Below the pieces are notes generated by a model that saw only the letters and a list, made by a program, of their open reading frames with translations, searched no databases and had not been told where the DNA came from. DNA of 64,000 nt from Harmothoe impar. Taxonomy: Eukaryota > Annelida > Polychaeta > Phyllodocida > Polynoidae. Shown here one piece after another: positions 1 through 11,587 of this stretch (the first letter of the stretch is position 1; each line of letters starts with the position of its first letter). Location: positions 60,520,842-60,584,841 of the forward strand of contig OX381710.1 in the NCBI GenBank assembly GCA_947462335.1. Reading direction: 5' to 3'. A program made the translations under genes and the position numbers.

Positions 1-1782
1 TGGGAAGAAACTCATACAATCGCAGTCAAGAAGCTGAAAGAAGCCATAACATCCCATATTGTCGCTTTCTACAATGTTACCAGAAAGGAAAAGACACTTA
101 CCAAGACACTTATCACAACACAGAGCAACTACAGCAACATAGAGAGAGAAATGCTTGCTGTTGTCTATGGGATTGAGCAATTCACATCATGCCTTTATGA
201 CAGATCATTTACAGTGGTGAGCGATCACAAGCCGTTAGAGATGATTGCGCGTAAAGCACTCTCATCTGCCCCACCACAACTACAGCGTATGTTACTGAAG
301 ATACCAGGTTGCAACTACAGTGTTCTTTACCATCCAGGGAGCCAAATGGTAATTTCTGATACAGTGTCCCGGTTGCCTAACCCGAAGGATACAGGAAATG
401 TCACGCTTGATGTCAGAGTCTATGATATCACCCTGAATGTTATACACTTCAGTCCCGAGAAACAACACCACCTGAGAACCAAGACCAGGGAGTGTCCAGT
501 GTTGAACGCACTCGTGGAAGTCATCTATACCGGATGGCCGGAAAGCATCAAAGAGCTTCCTACTGACCTACGGCCTTTCTGGAGCTTCCGTGACGTGCTA
601 GGAATAGAGGATGGTGTAATCTTCAAGGGAAAGCAGGTTGTAATACCACCATCAATGCAGCCTGAGCTACTGAAGCAACTACACGTAGGACACCAAGGTA
701 TCGAAAAAACACGATTGTTAGCAAGAGAAACCATCTACTGGCCTGGGATAAACAATGATATAAGCAAAATGATTAAGACCTGCCCACTTTGCCAGGAGTT
801 CCAGGAAGCAAACACGAAAGAACCAATGTTACCCACTGAGGTTCCTGAGGTACTGATCTGTTCTAGATAAAAGGCAAGATGTTTATCATTGTGTCTGACT
901 ATTATTCAAAATTCCCTTTTATGAAAGAACTTTCCTCAGCAACCTCTGCCTCCATAGCAAGCTACGTAGAAGGTATCTGCAGTGTGCTTGGGAAGCCTAA
1001 CATCATCCGATCTGACAATGGACCCCAATACACAGGAGAAGCCTTCCAGAAAACCTGCAGAGAGTGGGAGATCCAGCACGTAACATCCTCGCCTGAATTC
1101 CCACAATCCAATGGATTTATAGAGCGACAGATCAAGTGGATCAAGCCAATCTTAAAGAAGGCTATGAAGTCTAGACAAAACATCCAGAAGGTTCTACTGA
1201 ACATTAGAGCAACCCCATAGACAATGGTATTCCGTCGCCAGGGGAGCTTCTGATGAACCGAAAGCTAACAGCAAGTCTTCCATTCCGCAGCGAAGAAACT
1301 GCAAGCAGACCAGTTAAAGAAAGAATGCTGGAACAGCAGACCAAAAGCAAGGCTTACCATGATAGAGGAGCAAAGGTCTTACCACCACTATACCATGGGC
1401 AACAGGTCAGTGTGTTCAACAAATCAACACATGCTAGGTGATTGAGACAGATGATACAGCACCTTGATCTTATATCTTGGAGAACCAGAAAGGAAGTCTG
1501 GTTAGGCGTAATCAAGTCCATCTACAAGAGAGACCAGAAGGAAGACCATTGGAGATTCAGCAGCCGACAACGCCTATAAGGCCATCGCATCCGACTGTGT
1601 CTCCAAGGCGGTCACATCCGCCTGCCTCAGACACGTCTCCAAAGCTACAACGACCACCGTCACCGCAACTGGCTCCGAAGCATCCACCTCCACCAAAACC
1701 ACCATCGAGGACATTAGATGCACCAGCCAGTCATGAGGGAACAACTACCCGGAGCAGACGTTTGACATGTAGGGCAAAATAA
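1..1782 (+). pseudogene. Decayed Ty3/Gypsy pol: RNase H, integrase, pol tail
   Basis: The left edge of the window cuts into a Ty3/Gypsy polyprotein. Residues from 151-870 show the second half of RNase H (HKPLEMIARKAL, then a DTVSRLP-type ending) followed by the integrase HHCC zinc module (HVGHQG...CPLCQEF). After a frame change at about 870, 879-1220 carries the integrase core with DYYSK, SDNGPQYTGE and a QSNGFIERQ motif holding the last acidic residue. Further pieces at 1253-1441 and 1477-1782 carry the proline-rich pol tail ending in a TRSRR-type sequence. At least three frame breaks make it non-functional. The first catalytic Asp of RNase H is missing around 100. The family is clear; the exact lineage is not. 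Confidence 0.85.
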
Positions 1783-1909
1783 TCACTACAAACGTCAGGG
1801 GGACAGGGCAGTCTACTCTTAACCCACCATTACATATAATCTTTAATACATAAGACAATTTAACAAATTGATTTCATATACCCATAACATCTTTGTGTAA
1901 TAAGGGCGA

Positions 1910-2060
1910 TGTAGTGATAGCCAGTGATAGTCACCTCACCTAGTGGTATAAACAGTAACTAATAATATAGCCCCTGGCTACACCTGGTGAGGGACTGGGG
2001 AACTTGGGTATCAGGGTGCCTTTTGGGAATCAGCCATTATGGAGCCATATTTGAAGATAT
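1910..2060 (+). repeat. Possible 3' LTR start of the preceding Ty3 fragment
   Basis: About 130 bases after the pol tail a purine run (AATAAGGGCGA) is followed directly by TGTAGTGATAGCC. This is the arrangement expected for a polypurine tract followed by an LTR start. No second LTR copy lies in the window and the right end was not found, so this is a positional guess. Confidence 0.35.
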
Positions 2061-2109
2061 CAACATGCCAGTCATCTCAGGAATAAATATAGCATCATCT
2101 GCCTTACCA

Positions 2110-3190
2110 ACTACTTTTATGGTTGCATTATCATTACAAGTCAGGGTTCGAGGAAGGCAGGTCCAGAAAGTGGGCCTTAAGGAGGCTCACAGCACAGCTG
2201 GACACAGTGACCATCATCCCCCAAGGAGTGAACCTGATGGCGCTGCGACGAAGACAGTGTGTGCTCGGGTTTGTAGTAGAGCCTTACACAGTGTTGCTTT
2301 TCCTGAGCAGGGTCCTGAAGATCAAGGCTACACAGGCCCATATGGCCCTATCGTTGATATCATGAACATTTTCAAAGCTGAACATGGCTAACAGTTGGGA
2401 CACCGAAAGGGTTACCCGTATAGGGGTTGCCAAGGATCCTCCTAAGCCCCGACATAGTACTCCTAAACATAAAGTTCACACAGATTGAAGAAACATCGTA
2501 ACCATAATGCGAGTTGGGGCTCAACACCACGCTGACATAATTATCAATTGTTGAAGACTTCAAATCAGCTGACAGGAACACAATGTACCAAAACATTATT
2601 CACTGGGAAGTGGGGAGAACTGGAGAACTTGTCTTCGCGCAGAAGCTGGTATACCGCTTCCACTGGCTGCACTTTGTTTTCAAAGTCGCGACGCTCCACC
2701 CGTGCGCCCTGATCTTTGCCGCCCGAGCGTCAAGTTCCAAACCCAGGCTGTTCCCCGCTGCAACAAATTGAGAGCGGGAGGTTATGTGGAGGCAACAGCA
2801 CTCTGTACAGGGCATCCGCGATGACATTGGATTTCCCAGGAATGTGCACATCTGTTAACTGACAATTGAAATAATTGTCTTAGAAAGGTCATCGCGTGCA
2901 CGTTTGCCTTTGTTAAGCGCACTAACCACATGAGTATTGTCTGAAAAGCAGATGACCTTTCTATCTCTCCAGGAGGGACCCCATCTCTGTATGGCCATTA
3001 GAATGGGGAACAGCTCTTGTACATTAATGTTATCAGGGACAAACACAACAGGGCAGGAAAGACAATGATTAAGGTGGTCAATGTCAGATTGCAATACCAC
3101 CCCGCGCACAGCCAATCTGCACCGTAGTGCATGCCGTACCCCACCCCTGACGCATCCATGTAGAGGTCCGCACACGCCCTGGGGGATGCC
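2110..3190 (-). pseudogene. Decayed DIRS-type RNase H and tyrosine recombinase
   Basis: Read on the minus strand, four frame-shifted pieces line up in DIRS order. At 3175-2855 is an RNase H-like segment with NINVQELFPILMAIQRW and CFSDNTHVVSALNKGK, closely like the intact DIRS copy at 21.6-23.6 kb. At about 2850-2600 the RNase H end (a GKSNVIADAL-type motif in one frame) runs into the recombinase N-terminal helical domain (LKTKCSQWKRYTSFC). At 2596-2372 this continues (STIDNYVSVV), and at about 2390-2120 the start of the catalytic domain (RTLLRKSNTV, LRRSAIRFTPWG) is visible with stops. At least three frame breaks; a dead relic. Gag and RT are absent. Confidence 0.7.
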
Positions 3191-5200
3191 GCGATGATAT
3201 TTGCACTACCAATGTTGATTCAATATGTGTAGCGACATGATATCAACAGTTGATACAGGGTTGTCATTTGGTTGATATTGATGAGGTCATCAATGTTGAT
3301 CATTCATCAGTGATTCAACATTGATATGGCCATTGTGAAGCAACATAATAAAACGATTTCTTATTCATTGTGGGTACTCTCAAGTCATCCTCCAGTTCTG
3401 CATTCTGCAGCACTATGTCCGCAAGCCTACTGTTAAGATTGATAAGATCCTTCTTGTGGTGGAGGAGGTCGTTCCTCTCTTGAGCTGCATCAATGCGATC
3501 TTGCATAACTTCCTCAGGACTCCTGCTGTCAGGGGTGGGCTGGCACCCTGTTGTTGTTGTTGGGTACCCCCCTTCCCCAGCCCCCTAGCCTGGGGTGTCC
3601 TGAGGTAGGTTCTCCTGTGCGTCCTCCTGTGTATTAATTCTGTACTCAGGAGTAGGTTGTCCACATCCAGTGCAGTTCTTGTTGTTCCCATGATTAACAC
3701 GGTTACAGTTCAGGCACTTAACCATGATGAAAAACAAGAAAAGCAGGCACTGAATTCAGTCCAGGCACCCAGTAGGGTGGACATGAAGGCACTGGCTGGG
3801 GATGGGACCCAGGTGGCCCAGGTTAGAGGGTCAAATATTAGTTTTTTGGGGAATAAGCATGGCTTCAGCAAACAAAAATGCACACAATTTTTCTCTTTAA
3901 AGAGGAAGCAATTTTGTTCGCACTCACTTGCATGAATCAGCCCAGATTCAATCTCCCTGCCCCCTGCTCCTGAATTAAGAAAAAAAAAAGCCAAAAGGGA
4001 AAGTACCATTAAAGGGGTGTACCTCTCTCCCTACACAACAGTGGTGTTCCTCCCTTGGGGGGTTGAATATCAATGGAGGGAGTAGGACGCCAACTGCCCA
4101 AGCCCCCGTGGTGATATTGGGAACTAGTCTAGCCTATTTAGTTTCCCTTAATATACAGTCATATAACTCGATGGTGATATGCCACACAAAAATGCTGAAA
4201 GGGAAAGTACCATTAAAGAGGTGTACCTTTCTCCCTACATCATAAAAATTTCAGCCAGGCTTGTTGAGTTTATATAACACTTCAGTTAAATTTAGAATCG
4301 CCCAAGCACAATCCCTGAGATCCAGGCATGTCCTAGCCCTGTAGGATTGTATTCCCTAGCAAAGTACCCCAAAGATAAAGGCTCAGGCAACCAAGAAATA
4401 GGATGCTGGTTGTTCCCCTCCAGCAGTTCACTGCTCTACAGAAGTTGCACGGGTGTGACCACCAGTGTACTGACTGTCTAGACTGCCACTAGTGTGTCCA
4501 CAGAAAATGGTATATTCCCCCTTGAATAGAGCACATCCCATGGACTCGGTTTAAAAAAAACAGTTAAATACATAAGGATTCCTTTCTGCATTGTGTATCC
4601 CTAGAAGCCTAGTTTAATGATTAAAGGTTGTCTAGTTTGAAGGTTTTCTAGAGAATTTGTAACTGTCCTTTCTTGATTCACAAATGTTGCAAAAGATTTT
4701 TTGGGGGGGGGCCAAGTTGGAATGGAATTTTTTGATTTTCAATACAATGAGTGAACAGACAATTGAGGCAAGTAACATGTGACACAGAAAGAACATTTAT
4801 GACAGGTATTCTTTGCTACTCTGGATCAGGTGTAAAGTGACATGATGGTACACACTTGATATGTACCAGCTGTATATGCATGACATCAGGCATCAGAGAA
4901 GAAGACATATAGTACACATTTTTTATTTTTAGTGGTGACTTTATTTTTTTAGATGCAGCTCTGGAAAATTACAAGTATTGTTTTCTCAATTGGTTGATTG
5001 AATATAATAACCATATTGAAAGTTTTTGTTATACATTCCCATGACAGTCTATACGAAAAGATTTTCACCTTGCAGGACATTCGGTCCTGCAGATTTTTCA
5101 TTCAGCAGGCCTAGCTAAATATCTGCAGGCCGGGATGCCCGGGGGAATTAAATGTTTGAATCTTGAAATGTAGTATAAAGTAAGAATTTAAAGAGGTTAC
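3191..5200. other. Non-coding stretch with small repeats
   Basis: No gene is seen. At 3,225-3,345 there are short inverted repeats built on TTGATATCAAC and CAATGTTGAT. A segment of about 45 bases around GGGAAAGTACCATTAAAG occurs twice, at about 3,988-4,036 and 4,193-4,241. The rest looks like ordinary AT-rich intergenic DNA. Confidence 0.5.
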
Positions 5201-5290
5201 TGGTGTAGGGGTTTACTATTCATCCAAACCTTATACATATAATATACTGTTGTAGGGGTTTACTATTCATCCAAACCTTATACATATGTA
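5201..5290. repeat. Direct repeat of about 35 bp, two copies
   Basis: The segment beginning GTAGGGGTTTACTATTCATC and ending CTTATACATAT occurs at about 5,203-5,239 and again at about 5,251-5,287, separated by a dozen bases. TGTAGGGGTTTAC is also how the Ty3-C LTR begins on its own strand (from 43,630), so this may be a scrap of a related LTR. Confidence 0.6.
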
Positions 5291-5317
5291 ATAAACGATA
5301 CTTTGCTCCTCTATGAT

Positions 5318-5729
5318 ATTGTTATAGTATCAAGTAAAAGAACAAAGTCCACACAGTTCGGATCAAGTGTTACAGGTTGCGAATCAATAGGTTTATTCAG
5401 GAACCTAGACAGGCAAAGCTCTAATCGTGCGAACTCCCTATAGAGTTCGGAACGGGTCAGTAGGCTAATATAGCCGCAGTGATCTCGGGGGTCTCTTCAC
5501 CAGCGTGGCTCAAGAGTAACCGACGAGTCCCATTGGATGCTGGGTATATATAGGCAGCCAGCCTGCGCGCGCACACGCAGACCGGAAGCCTATAGCGACC
5601 TCTGTCCATACCCCAAGCCCGAAGCAGGTGTCGCCACCTGCCGTCAGACTGAAGGGTTCGGACGAAGTTCGCAACACAGCATCCAACAGAACCCGTCATA
5701 TAAAACCCCGTATAACCCTAGCCCCTACA
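5318..5729 (-). mobile_element. Probable solo LTR, Ty3-like
   Basis: On the minus strand this segment starts TGTAGGGGCTAGGG and ends ACTATAACA. It contains a TATA box (CTATATATACCC, about 5,543-5,554) and then an AATAAA signal (CTGAATAAACC, about 5,390). These are in U3-R-U5 order, with a TG...CA outline and the same TGTAGGGG start as the Ty3-B and Ty3-C LTRs. No internal region adjoins it, and flanks (GATAT/CATAT) match only partly as a target duplication, so the exact left boundary is uncertain. Confidence 0.5.
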
Positions 5730-6372
5730 CATATAATATACACCCCTTCCCACGCCCTTCGGGCATGGATCAGGGCATCACTACATCTATTCCACCTACT
5801 TCAGGTCCAGTTTGTGCCGCCTGGATGGCTAATGCCACCTACCACCCTCTTTTGGGTCTGGGTGTCCTTGACCTTACCCTCCATGTGAGCAGGTATTGCG
5901 TCAGCCGTCACCTGGGATCGTGTTCCATTAGCCACGTGGTGGTTTGGGGTTTACCTGTACCCTCCATTCCATATGGGGTTCGGTAGTCTTTTTGTTACCC
6001 TTGGTACCAGAGCGCGTCCCAGAGGTCAGCACCGGTCGCCTTACCCTACTATATAAGGTGGCCCGCTTCACCTGATCAGTGTCCTGTCTTTGGTCCAAGC
6101 CTAGCTTGGACATTGACACCTTCTGCCCCCCCCCGACTCCTAGTCCCTACCTGGGCTATGCCCCACCACTGCCCTGTGTAGAGGCCTCTGACCAACCCGT
6201 CCCTTTGAGACCAGTCCCTGTTCGATCCTGGTTCAAACTGACCGAGTGACCTTCCAGCACTAGTCTCGAGCCAGTCCCGGAACCAGTCCATTGGTACCCG
6301 ATCCCCGAACTAATATTGAACCACTCTGTGTATGTCACCTTGTCCCGATCTCTCAGATGTGACCAACACGTA
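5730..6372. other. No gene seen
   Basis: GC-balanced sequence without a convincing reading frame. A TATATAAGG box-like sequence occurs near 6,050, but nothing recognisable lies downstream. Confidence 0.4.
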
Positions 6373-6409
6373 CAGTAAAACTTCGTTATTACGAACACCT
6401 TGTTACCAA

Positions 6410-6531
6410 TGTGGTGGTTTGTAGTTATTCTAGTTTAAAGAACAACGAGAACGGCAGTTTCCAGGTGCGAGAATATGAGACTTTTATTACAAAGTAAATC
6501 ACGTTCCGTAACAAGGGAACAATCGGTGTGG
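6410..6531 (-). repeat. Ty3-B 3' LTR remnant (R-U5)
   Basis: These 122 bases match 11,588-11,709, the same end of the 5' LTR, with only a few differences. They include the AATAAAAG polyadenylation signal (minus strand, about 6,482-6,489). The match stops after AATCGGTGTGG. Beyond that the accessory gene continues, so U3 and the polypurine tract were deleted. Confidence 0.85.
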
Positions 6532-7251
6532 TTCCGAGGTCAGTGATTTATACTGATCGCAAACAGCATCATGTAGGGCATTTACACGATTGCGCGCTAC
6601 ACTGATTCCCATGTTATGGCAATCCTTCATGTGACGCATAAGGTCACCTCTCCGGGGTTCAAGACACCCGTTACACAGTTGTGATTCCCTACCTACTGTG
6701 ATATCACAATGATACACCAGGCAATGGTGCATGTGATTTTCACAGAGGTGACGGAGTAACCGGGGCTTTGTAACAAAGATGGTCCTCTCGGTGCCGATCG
6801 CGTTTACACAACTCGCGAACGGGCACCAATTCCTTTCTCGTTGGTTATACCACCGAGTCACAGCAAAAAGAACTTTCTCTTTCTGCTCTCGAGTATAATA
6901 ACTCTCCGGCCAGGTTCTTAACTGATCCAGCCACTGCTGATAGAAAGCAGACGGAGGACGATCCCGGGGAGTATTCCAGATCCAATCCTCATCATCACTC
7001 TGACCCTTACAATTGGTGGCGAGTGGGCAACTAAAGTTAGTCGGTCCAATTGGACACTGTTCCCGAGAGTTGGGAATAAACACACAGAACTTATTGTTCG
7101 CATTGGACCAGATACTGTGCATCACGTCGTTAGGCGGGATGGGATCTTCCTCCTCATTTCCAGGTTCATCAGCATGTTCTGATACCTCTCCGTCATCCTC
7201 TTCAGAGTTATGTGGGCTCCGGAGGGGACTGATCTGCGCTGTGTTTACCAC
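6499..7251 (-). pseudogene. Ty3-B accessory gene: zinc-finger segment, truncated
   Basis: About 250 residues. An acidic linker (EEDDGEVSEHADEPGNEEED) is followed by a conserved block (SDDEDW, YYTREQKEK), then two cysteine/histidine modules. The first runs CPFASC...RLLRHLCENHMHH; the second is YHCD...LCNGCLEPRRGDLMRHMKDCH. Both align residue by residue in layout with Ty3-C at 33,545-33,910, and the following HNMGISVARNRVNALHD aligns with Ty3-C at about 28,310. It lies in a different frame from the upstream part (7,208-8,518), overlapping it by 44 bases. It ends artificially in LTR sequence. C2H2-like modules suggest nucleic-acid or protein binding; no known family is recognised. Confidence 0.7.
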
Positions 7252-8518
7252 AAGCAGCGGCTACCGCGGCGGCAGCTCCCGTGGCGGCTGTTACATTGGC
7301 CAACGTGGCCGCCCCTGGCCCCGGTGCGCCAGTTGTTACTGCAGGGGTATTGGCTTCGGAAACATCCATAGCTTCTTCCTCCTGTCCTACAACCGGATTG
7401 GCTTCAGGTTGTACTCTGGACTGATCGTCCAATAAACTTTCTGCTAATGCAGAATCCGGCAAGTTAGCTAGTCTTGCCTTTTCGTTCGTGCGAGCCTGGC
7501 GTCCTCTCCCCTGAACGAACTCGTCTGACTGATTACTGTCAGCCCAGCTAGACCGGTTCGAGGCTCCCCGCTCGCATTTACCGCCGCGTCCCCTAGGAGT
7601 GGCTTTCAGCGCTTTGATACGCGCCTTCTCTCCTGTGCTGGAAGATCTAGTTCGTACTGTACGAACTGCCTCGTGTACCAATGCGGCGATGGCCACGTCC
7701 CTGGTGACATTATTACTTTCCATGTAATCCTCGATGGTCTGGACTTCCAGGATATATGAAACCACTGCCTGACTGGAGGCAGCAGCGATTTCATACTCTG
7801 CCCATGTTTTGGGTTCCCGTATTTTACCAATAAGGGCCCTGTACCTGATGACAGATGACAACACCATTCCGGCGATACCACAATCCGGGTCTAATGACAG
7901 GATAGGTAACGGGGGAATTCTCCGCTGTAGATCTGCGATTTGCAGATCAAATACAGCTCGGCGCATGCAGTAGCATACGCCCAATCCTTTCTGGAGGGCT
8001 TCCCAGTAAACAAACCAGTCCGCGGGAAGCTCCTCCTTCTCCTCTTCAAGCAGGAAGAGCTGAATGGCCTGCTTTATGAGCGGGTCAATCCGGCGGGGTG
8101 CTCCCTCCACAGTCAGACACAATACGTCCTTGTGTAATTCAATTTCACGTCCATCGTATATGGACATGAATTCACTCAGCAGGGGTGTCTCGGGCCGGGG
8201 CGGATCCGTATCCAACGGCCCTTCCCCATGGTACACAGTGCCTGCTTCCTGATACCCTGGTGCTGTGGTATCTATCTAGCTGTCGGCAGGGCTGACAGCT
8301 TCAATGTCGAGACTTTCTAGGTAACTGGCAGTGACATTAGCCGGCCCCAACGATGACTGGGAGTCACCGTCCACGTCCATTATCTCTCCCTGTCCCAGAA
8401 AGTCGAGCTCCTCTGGGGTTTCAGGGTTATCCAATCGAGTATCAACCAAGTTCTCTCCGCTAACGGAGTCGCCCTCCTGGGGAGGGTCCACCGGTGGGTG
8501 GTCTGGCGCAGAGGCCAT
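7208..8518 (-). pseudogene. Ty3-B accessory gene: N-terminal segment
   Basis: The ATG at 8,516-8,518 opens ATGGCCTCTGC; the Ty3-C gene opens ATGGCCTCACG at 35,313, which supports this start. An acidic N-terminal region of about 80 residues ends at an in-frame TAG (8,276-8,278). The same frame then continues to 7,208. Blocks shared with Ty3-C are YDGREIELHKDV, LPADWFVYWEALQKGLGVC, a helical block ending AVRTVRTRS, and FVQGRGRQARTNEKARL. A low-complexity Ala/Pro tail ends the frame, and the zinc-finger part follows in another frame. One stop and one frameshift make it inactive. Not recognised as any known domain. Confidence 0.65.
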
Positions 8519-9035
8519 GCTCTCCACACTAAGTGTGGTCTCACTCAAGAAAAGTGAAAGATGGATAATTATAGGAGGTCCACCACCCCTTCCGCGTGTA
8601 GGAACAGAACTCGTACAGTCCGCTCTGGGTCAACTCCAAATCTCAACTGGCGATTCCCGCCAACCCGCTCGCCTTTTATAAGGCGCTGCCGCGCATGCGC
8701 AACCCCGCGCGTCCCTTGACCCAATTCCAGAATCAGGTCAACCGGGCGTAAAATTGTAAACAGGCACCATCATTCCACGTGCTAATCCTGGCGTGTTCAA
8801 CTCGTCGAGAGTATCAATGAAATATATATGGATGGCATAAAAGCACACCAACCGGATTATCCGTCCATCACCCATGGGATCATTGACAGGGGGACTAACA
8901 CGACCATATTGGCCTATTTACTTCTACATATAACTAGTTTACAACATAAAATTGTTAACGAGATTACAGGACACCACACTCGTTGTGTACCGGCTTAGGT
9001 TACACCATCCCTAGCTAGGAACCGGGGACTGCGTC
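8519..9035 (-). promoter_or_regulatory. Candidate internal promoter before the Ty3-B accessory gene
   Basis: On the minus strand a TATAAAAG box lies at 8,673-8,680, about 160 bases before the accessory ATG. The palindrome GCGCATGCGC (8,691-8,700, an NRF1-like site) lies just upstream of it. Further upstream, GAATTGGGTCAAGGGACGCG has a counterpart GAACTGGGTCAATGAG in the same place in Ty3-C (about 35,575-35,592). The rest of this interval is the non-coding spacer after pol. A separate transcript for the accessory gene is an inference. Confidence 0.4.
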
Positions 9036-9482
9036 TTAAGTCCGACCAAATGTCCTCATTCTGGTACCATCGGCCGTGCATGTGTTTACCCTCATTGTAA
9101 GGTTCTCACACATACCCGGCAATAAGCCGATGAACTTCTTAGAGACTATGGAGTGGCTAGCTCCAGTATCCATGAGAAATTCCCCAGTCTTTCCTTGTAC
9201 AGAACAGGAAACATACCACCTCTTCCCATCAGTTACTGAGGGATTCCTAGTAAACAGATGAAGGTCACTATCAGTGCCCAGATCAAATCCACATCCTTTC
9301 AGGTGTTCCAGACAAGGATGACTCGGGGGAAGCCTGGTTCCTCCAACCTTAACCAACTCTTTGGTTATTGACTCCTGTAAACTGGTACTAGGTTTCCCAT
9401 CCGCGCACCCCTGGCCGCCTGTTGTACCATACCGCAGGTACCATACCGGCCAATAGTATTTTCTTTTTGTCATGTTGATCAA
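9036..9482 (-). pseudogene. Ty3-B protease fragment (pol start)
   Basis: The segment aligns with the start of Ty3-C pol: GTRLPPSHPCLEHL, DLGTDSDLHLFTRNPS, GGKRWY-type block, and the retropepsin active site LMDTGASHSIVSKKF. It follows on to TADGTRMRTFGRT and then stops, because the next bases come from the far end of integrase (Ty3-C equivalents about 39,585 and 35,980). RT, RNase H and integrase are thus missing by deletion of roughly 3.6 kb. The upstream 30 residues are junction sequence. Confidence 0.75.
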
Positions 9483-11488
9483 TCGCCATGAAGAAATCCG
9501 CTAGGGAAGAACCAGCTTCCCAAACTCGTCCACAGACCTTTGCATGGTCGGGATCACTGAGTCCACTTATGAATTTCACAAATAAGGATTCTATATAATA
9601 TTCAGCATCCCTATTCCATTCTGGCCTAGCCTGCCTCAGTAATCGTTGCAGTTCTAGTCCATATATCTTAGCAGATCTCCTCTGAAACAGAGTCCAGTGA
9701 TCTACTGTCACCATTTTCCTGAAGGTATAACAAGCTAGCACTTCCAATTGGTCATACCTAGCTTCCGGCCCATAAGTGTCCCTCCATTCTTCCACCACTA
9801 TTTTACCAGGGCCATCACTTAACCAGATAACAAATGCCCCCAGGGACTCATCTTTGCTCCAGCAGTTGTACTTACAATCATCTAAAAGTGATTGATATTC
9901 CTCCTTCCAGGGACGTAATCCCCTGTAAGGTTTTGTAACTTACGCGGTTCGTTTAGCTGCATAATTAGAATGCACTAATTGACGTCTACTCCAGGCCAAC
10001 AGGTCTGTACCGTCCTGACCTCGGCTAGAGCAATCCAAACCCAAATTGCCTATAGCAGGGTTGTGGTTATGTAGCCTGTGTTCAGCAGGGGTCATTGTAA
10101 CCCTTCGGTTTAAACCAACCTGCTTCCTTGGTACTTTGTCAGAAGAATTATCTGATTCGGACTCTGTACCTTCATCAAAGCGTGGGCCTTGATAGCCTGT
10201 CAACCTTACTGCACTTTTTGGTGCAGAATGTGACCTTCCCCTAGTTTCCTTTTGGGTTCCCTTATTCAGAGCCTCCCCCTGTTTGTCTCTCGAGTCCTTA
10301 TGGACTCCTTTGTGAGTCGTCGGTGGTGGATATGAATAAGTTGAATCCGGGCAATACCTGTAATTGCCCTTACTATCATATTCTCCCAGCTTACCATATT
10401 GGGCCGGGTCATCCCCAGAAAAGGGATTCAATGATCCATAGCTATGGTTCACAATCTCATCTCGAAATTTATTTCTATAGTGTCGAGATACTTCCTCCTC
10501 CGCGGACATTTCCCTGTTAACCTGACCCTTAGTGTCCCGGTTAACTGTTTCCCGTTCTAGGGAGCGCCCGGTGACATTCCCCCTCCTCGAATTCTTCTCT
10601 CTGCCTTTAAACACAGAATCTTCCACATTCCTTAATCCATTGTTATTGATAAATGGATCATACTGAGGTAATGCCTCTCCCTTACTAGCAGTATGTGTGT
10701 TACCAGCAACGGTCTCTGGTATGTTTTCGGGTATCTGTTCCTTTAAAGCATCCAGTTCCTGTTGTTCCACAACCCCAGTCATCTCATTTTGCAAGAGAGT
10801 TTTCCTGGCTTCCAGAGAGCAGACTGCCTCCACCTCAGCCTTCCGCCTTCTTTCCAACTCTTCAGTTTCCTCCAAGATTTGTATCCTGGTGTTCTCATTT
10901 TCCCTGACCAATCGGTCTCTGCCCTTCTCGAGCTCCTCTGTCCCCTGTTTCAGAGCGTACCATTCCCTGGAGTACTGTCTTAACTCCTTCTCATACTTCT
11001 CTTTAAGAGACAGGGAATTCTTGTTCACTTTCCGGTTCTCAGCAATCTCTGCTTGAAATTTTTTTAATTCATGCGATTCCTGAGCAACCTTCCTGAGCAA
11101 CCAGCATGTACTGGTTGTCCTCTATCAACCGTTCTCTCTCCTCCATCAGAGCACCTTTTGTTTTCTGATTATCAGAGAGTATCTCATCCCTTTCCTTCAC
11201 CAGGGAAACCAATTCATCTGTCAATGCAGCATATTGATCCTCCATTGACTGCCTGTCCAATCGGACATTCTCCCAGTAGAGTTCCTCCTCTTCCCGAGCC
11301 AACCGCTCGTCATATTCCCTCTGGAATTTCTCATCCCCTTCATAGGGACTTACCCAGGAAAGATCTTGTACTTTCCTCTTCTTCTGTTCCGGCCTCAGGT
11401 CTAACCCTGCAATCTCCAGGCGAGTTGATTCCAACTCCCCGTCGCTCAGTCCCGTGCCTGAGCCTCCAGGGCTACCACTAGTAGCCAT
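9388..11488 (-). pseudogene. Ty3-B gag with long coiled-coil N-terminus
   Basis: The ATG at 11,486-11,488 starts a charged protein: about 130 residues then, in another frame from about 11,090, a strongly heptad-like coiled coil (KELRQYSREWYALKQ, SLEARKTLLQNEM), a low-complexity stretch with SLNPFSGDDPAQYG, and the capsid-like part at 9,938-9,388 (YGLELQRLLRQARPEW, FVKFISGLSDPDH, KKKILLAG). The frame change at about 11,090 comes from a 13-bp tandem duplication (CCTGAGCAACCTT). An in-frame TAA at about 9,940 interrupts what is otherwise one frame. No zinc knuckle remains: that part was deleted. Structural particle protein by family. Confidence 0.75.
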
Positions 11489-11575
11489 CGTCTGTCCAAA
11501 AAGGACTTCCTGTTCAGTTTAATCCGAACATATTCCCGAACAATTAACTTGTTCTGCTACCTTCACTGCTACTGG

Positions 11576-11587
11576 TCACGGCACCAG
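11576..11587 (-). other. Ty3-B primer-binding site, tRNA-His-like
   Basis: Directly after the 5' LTR end (CCACCACA plus one base) the minus strand reads TGGTGCCGTGAC. This is complementary to the 3' end of animal tRNA-His including CCA (from general knowledge). The match runs about 12 bases and then diverges. Confidence 0.5.

Noticed and set aside
3413..3700. Minus-strand frame with poly-Gln
   Set aside because: Short, low complexity, no neighbouring exon or similarity.
6405..6409. Target duplication of Ty3-B (ACCAA left against CCAGC right)
   Set aside because: The two sides do not match in register, so no duplication is claimed.
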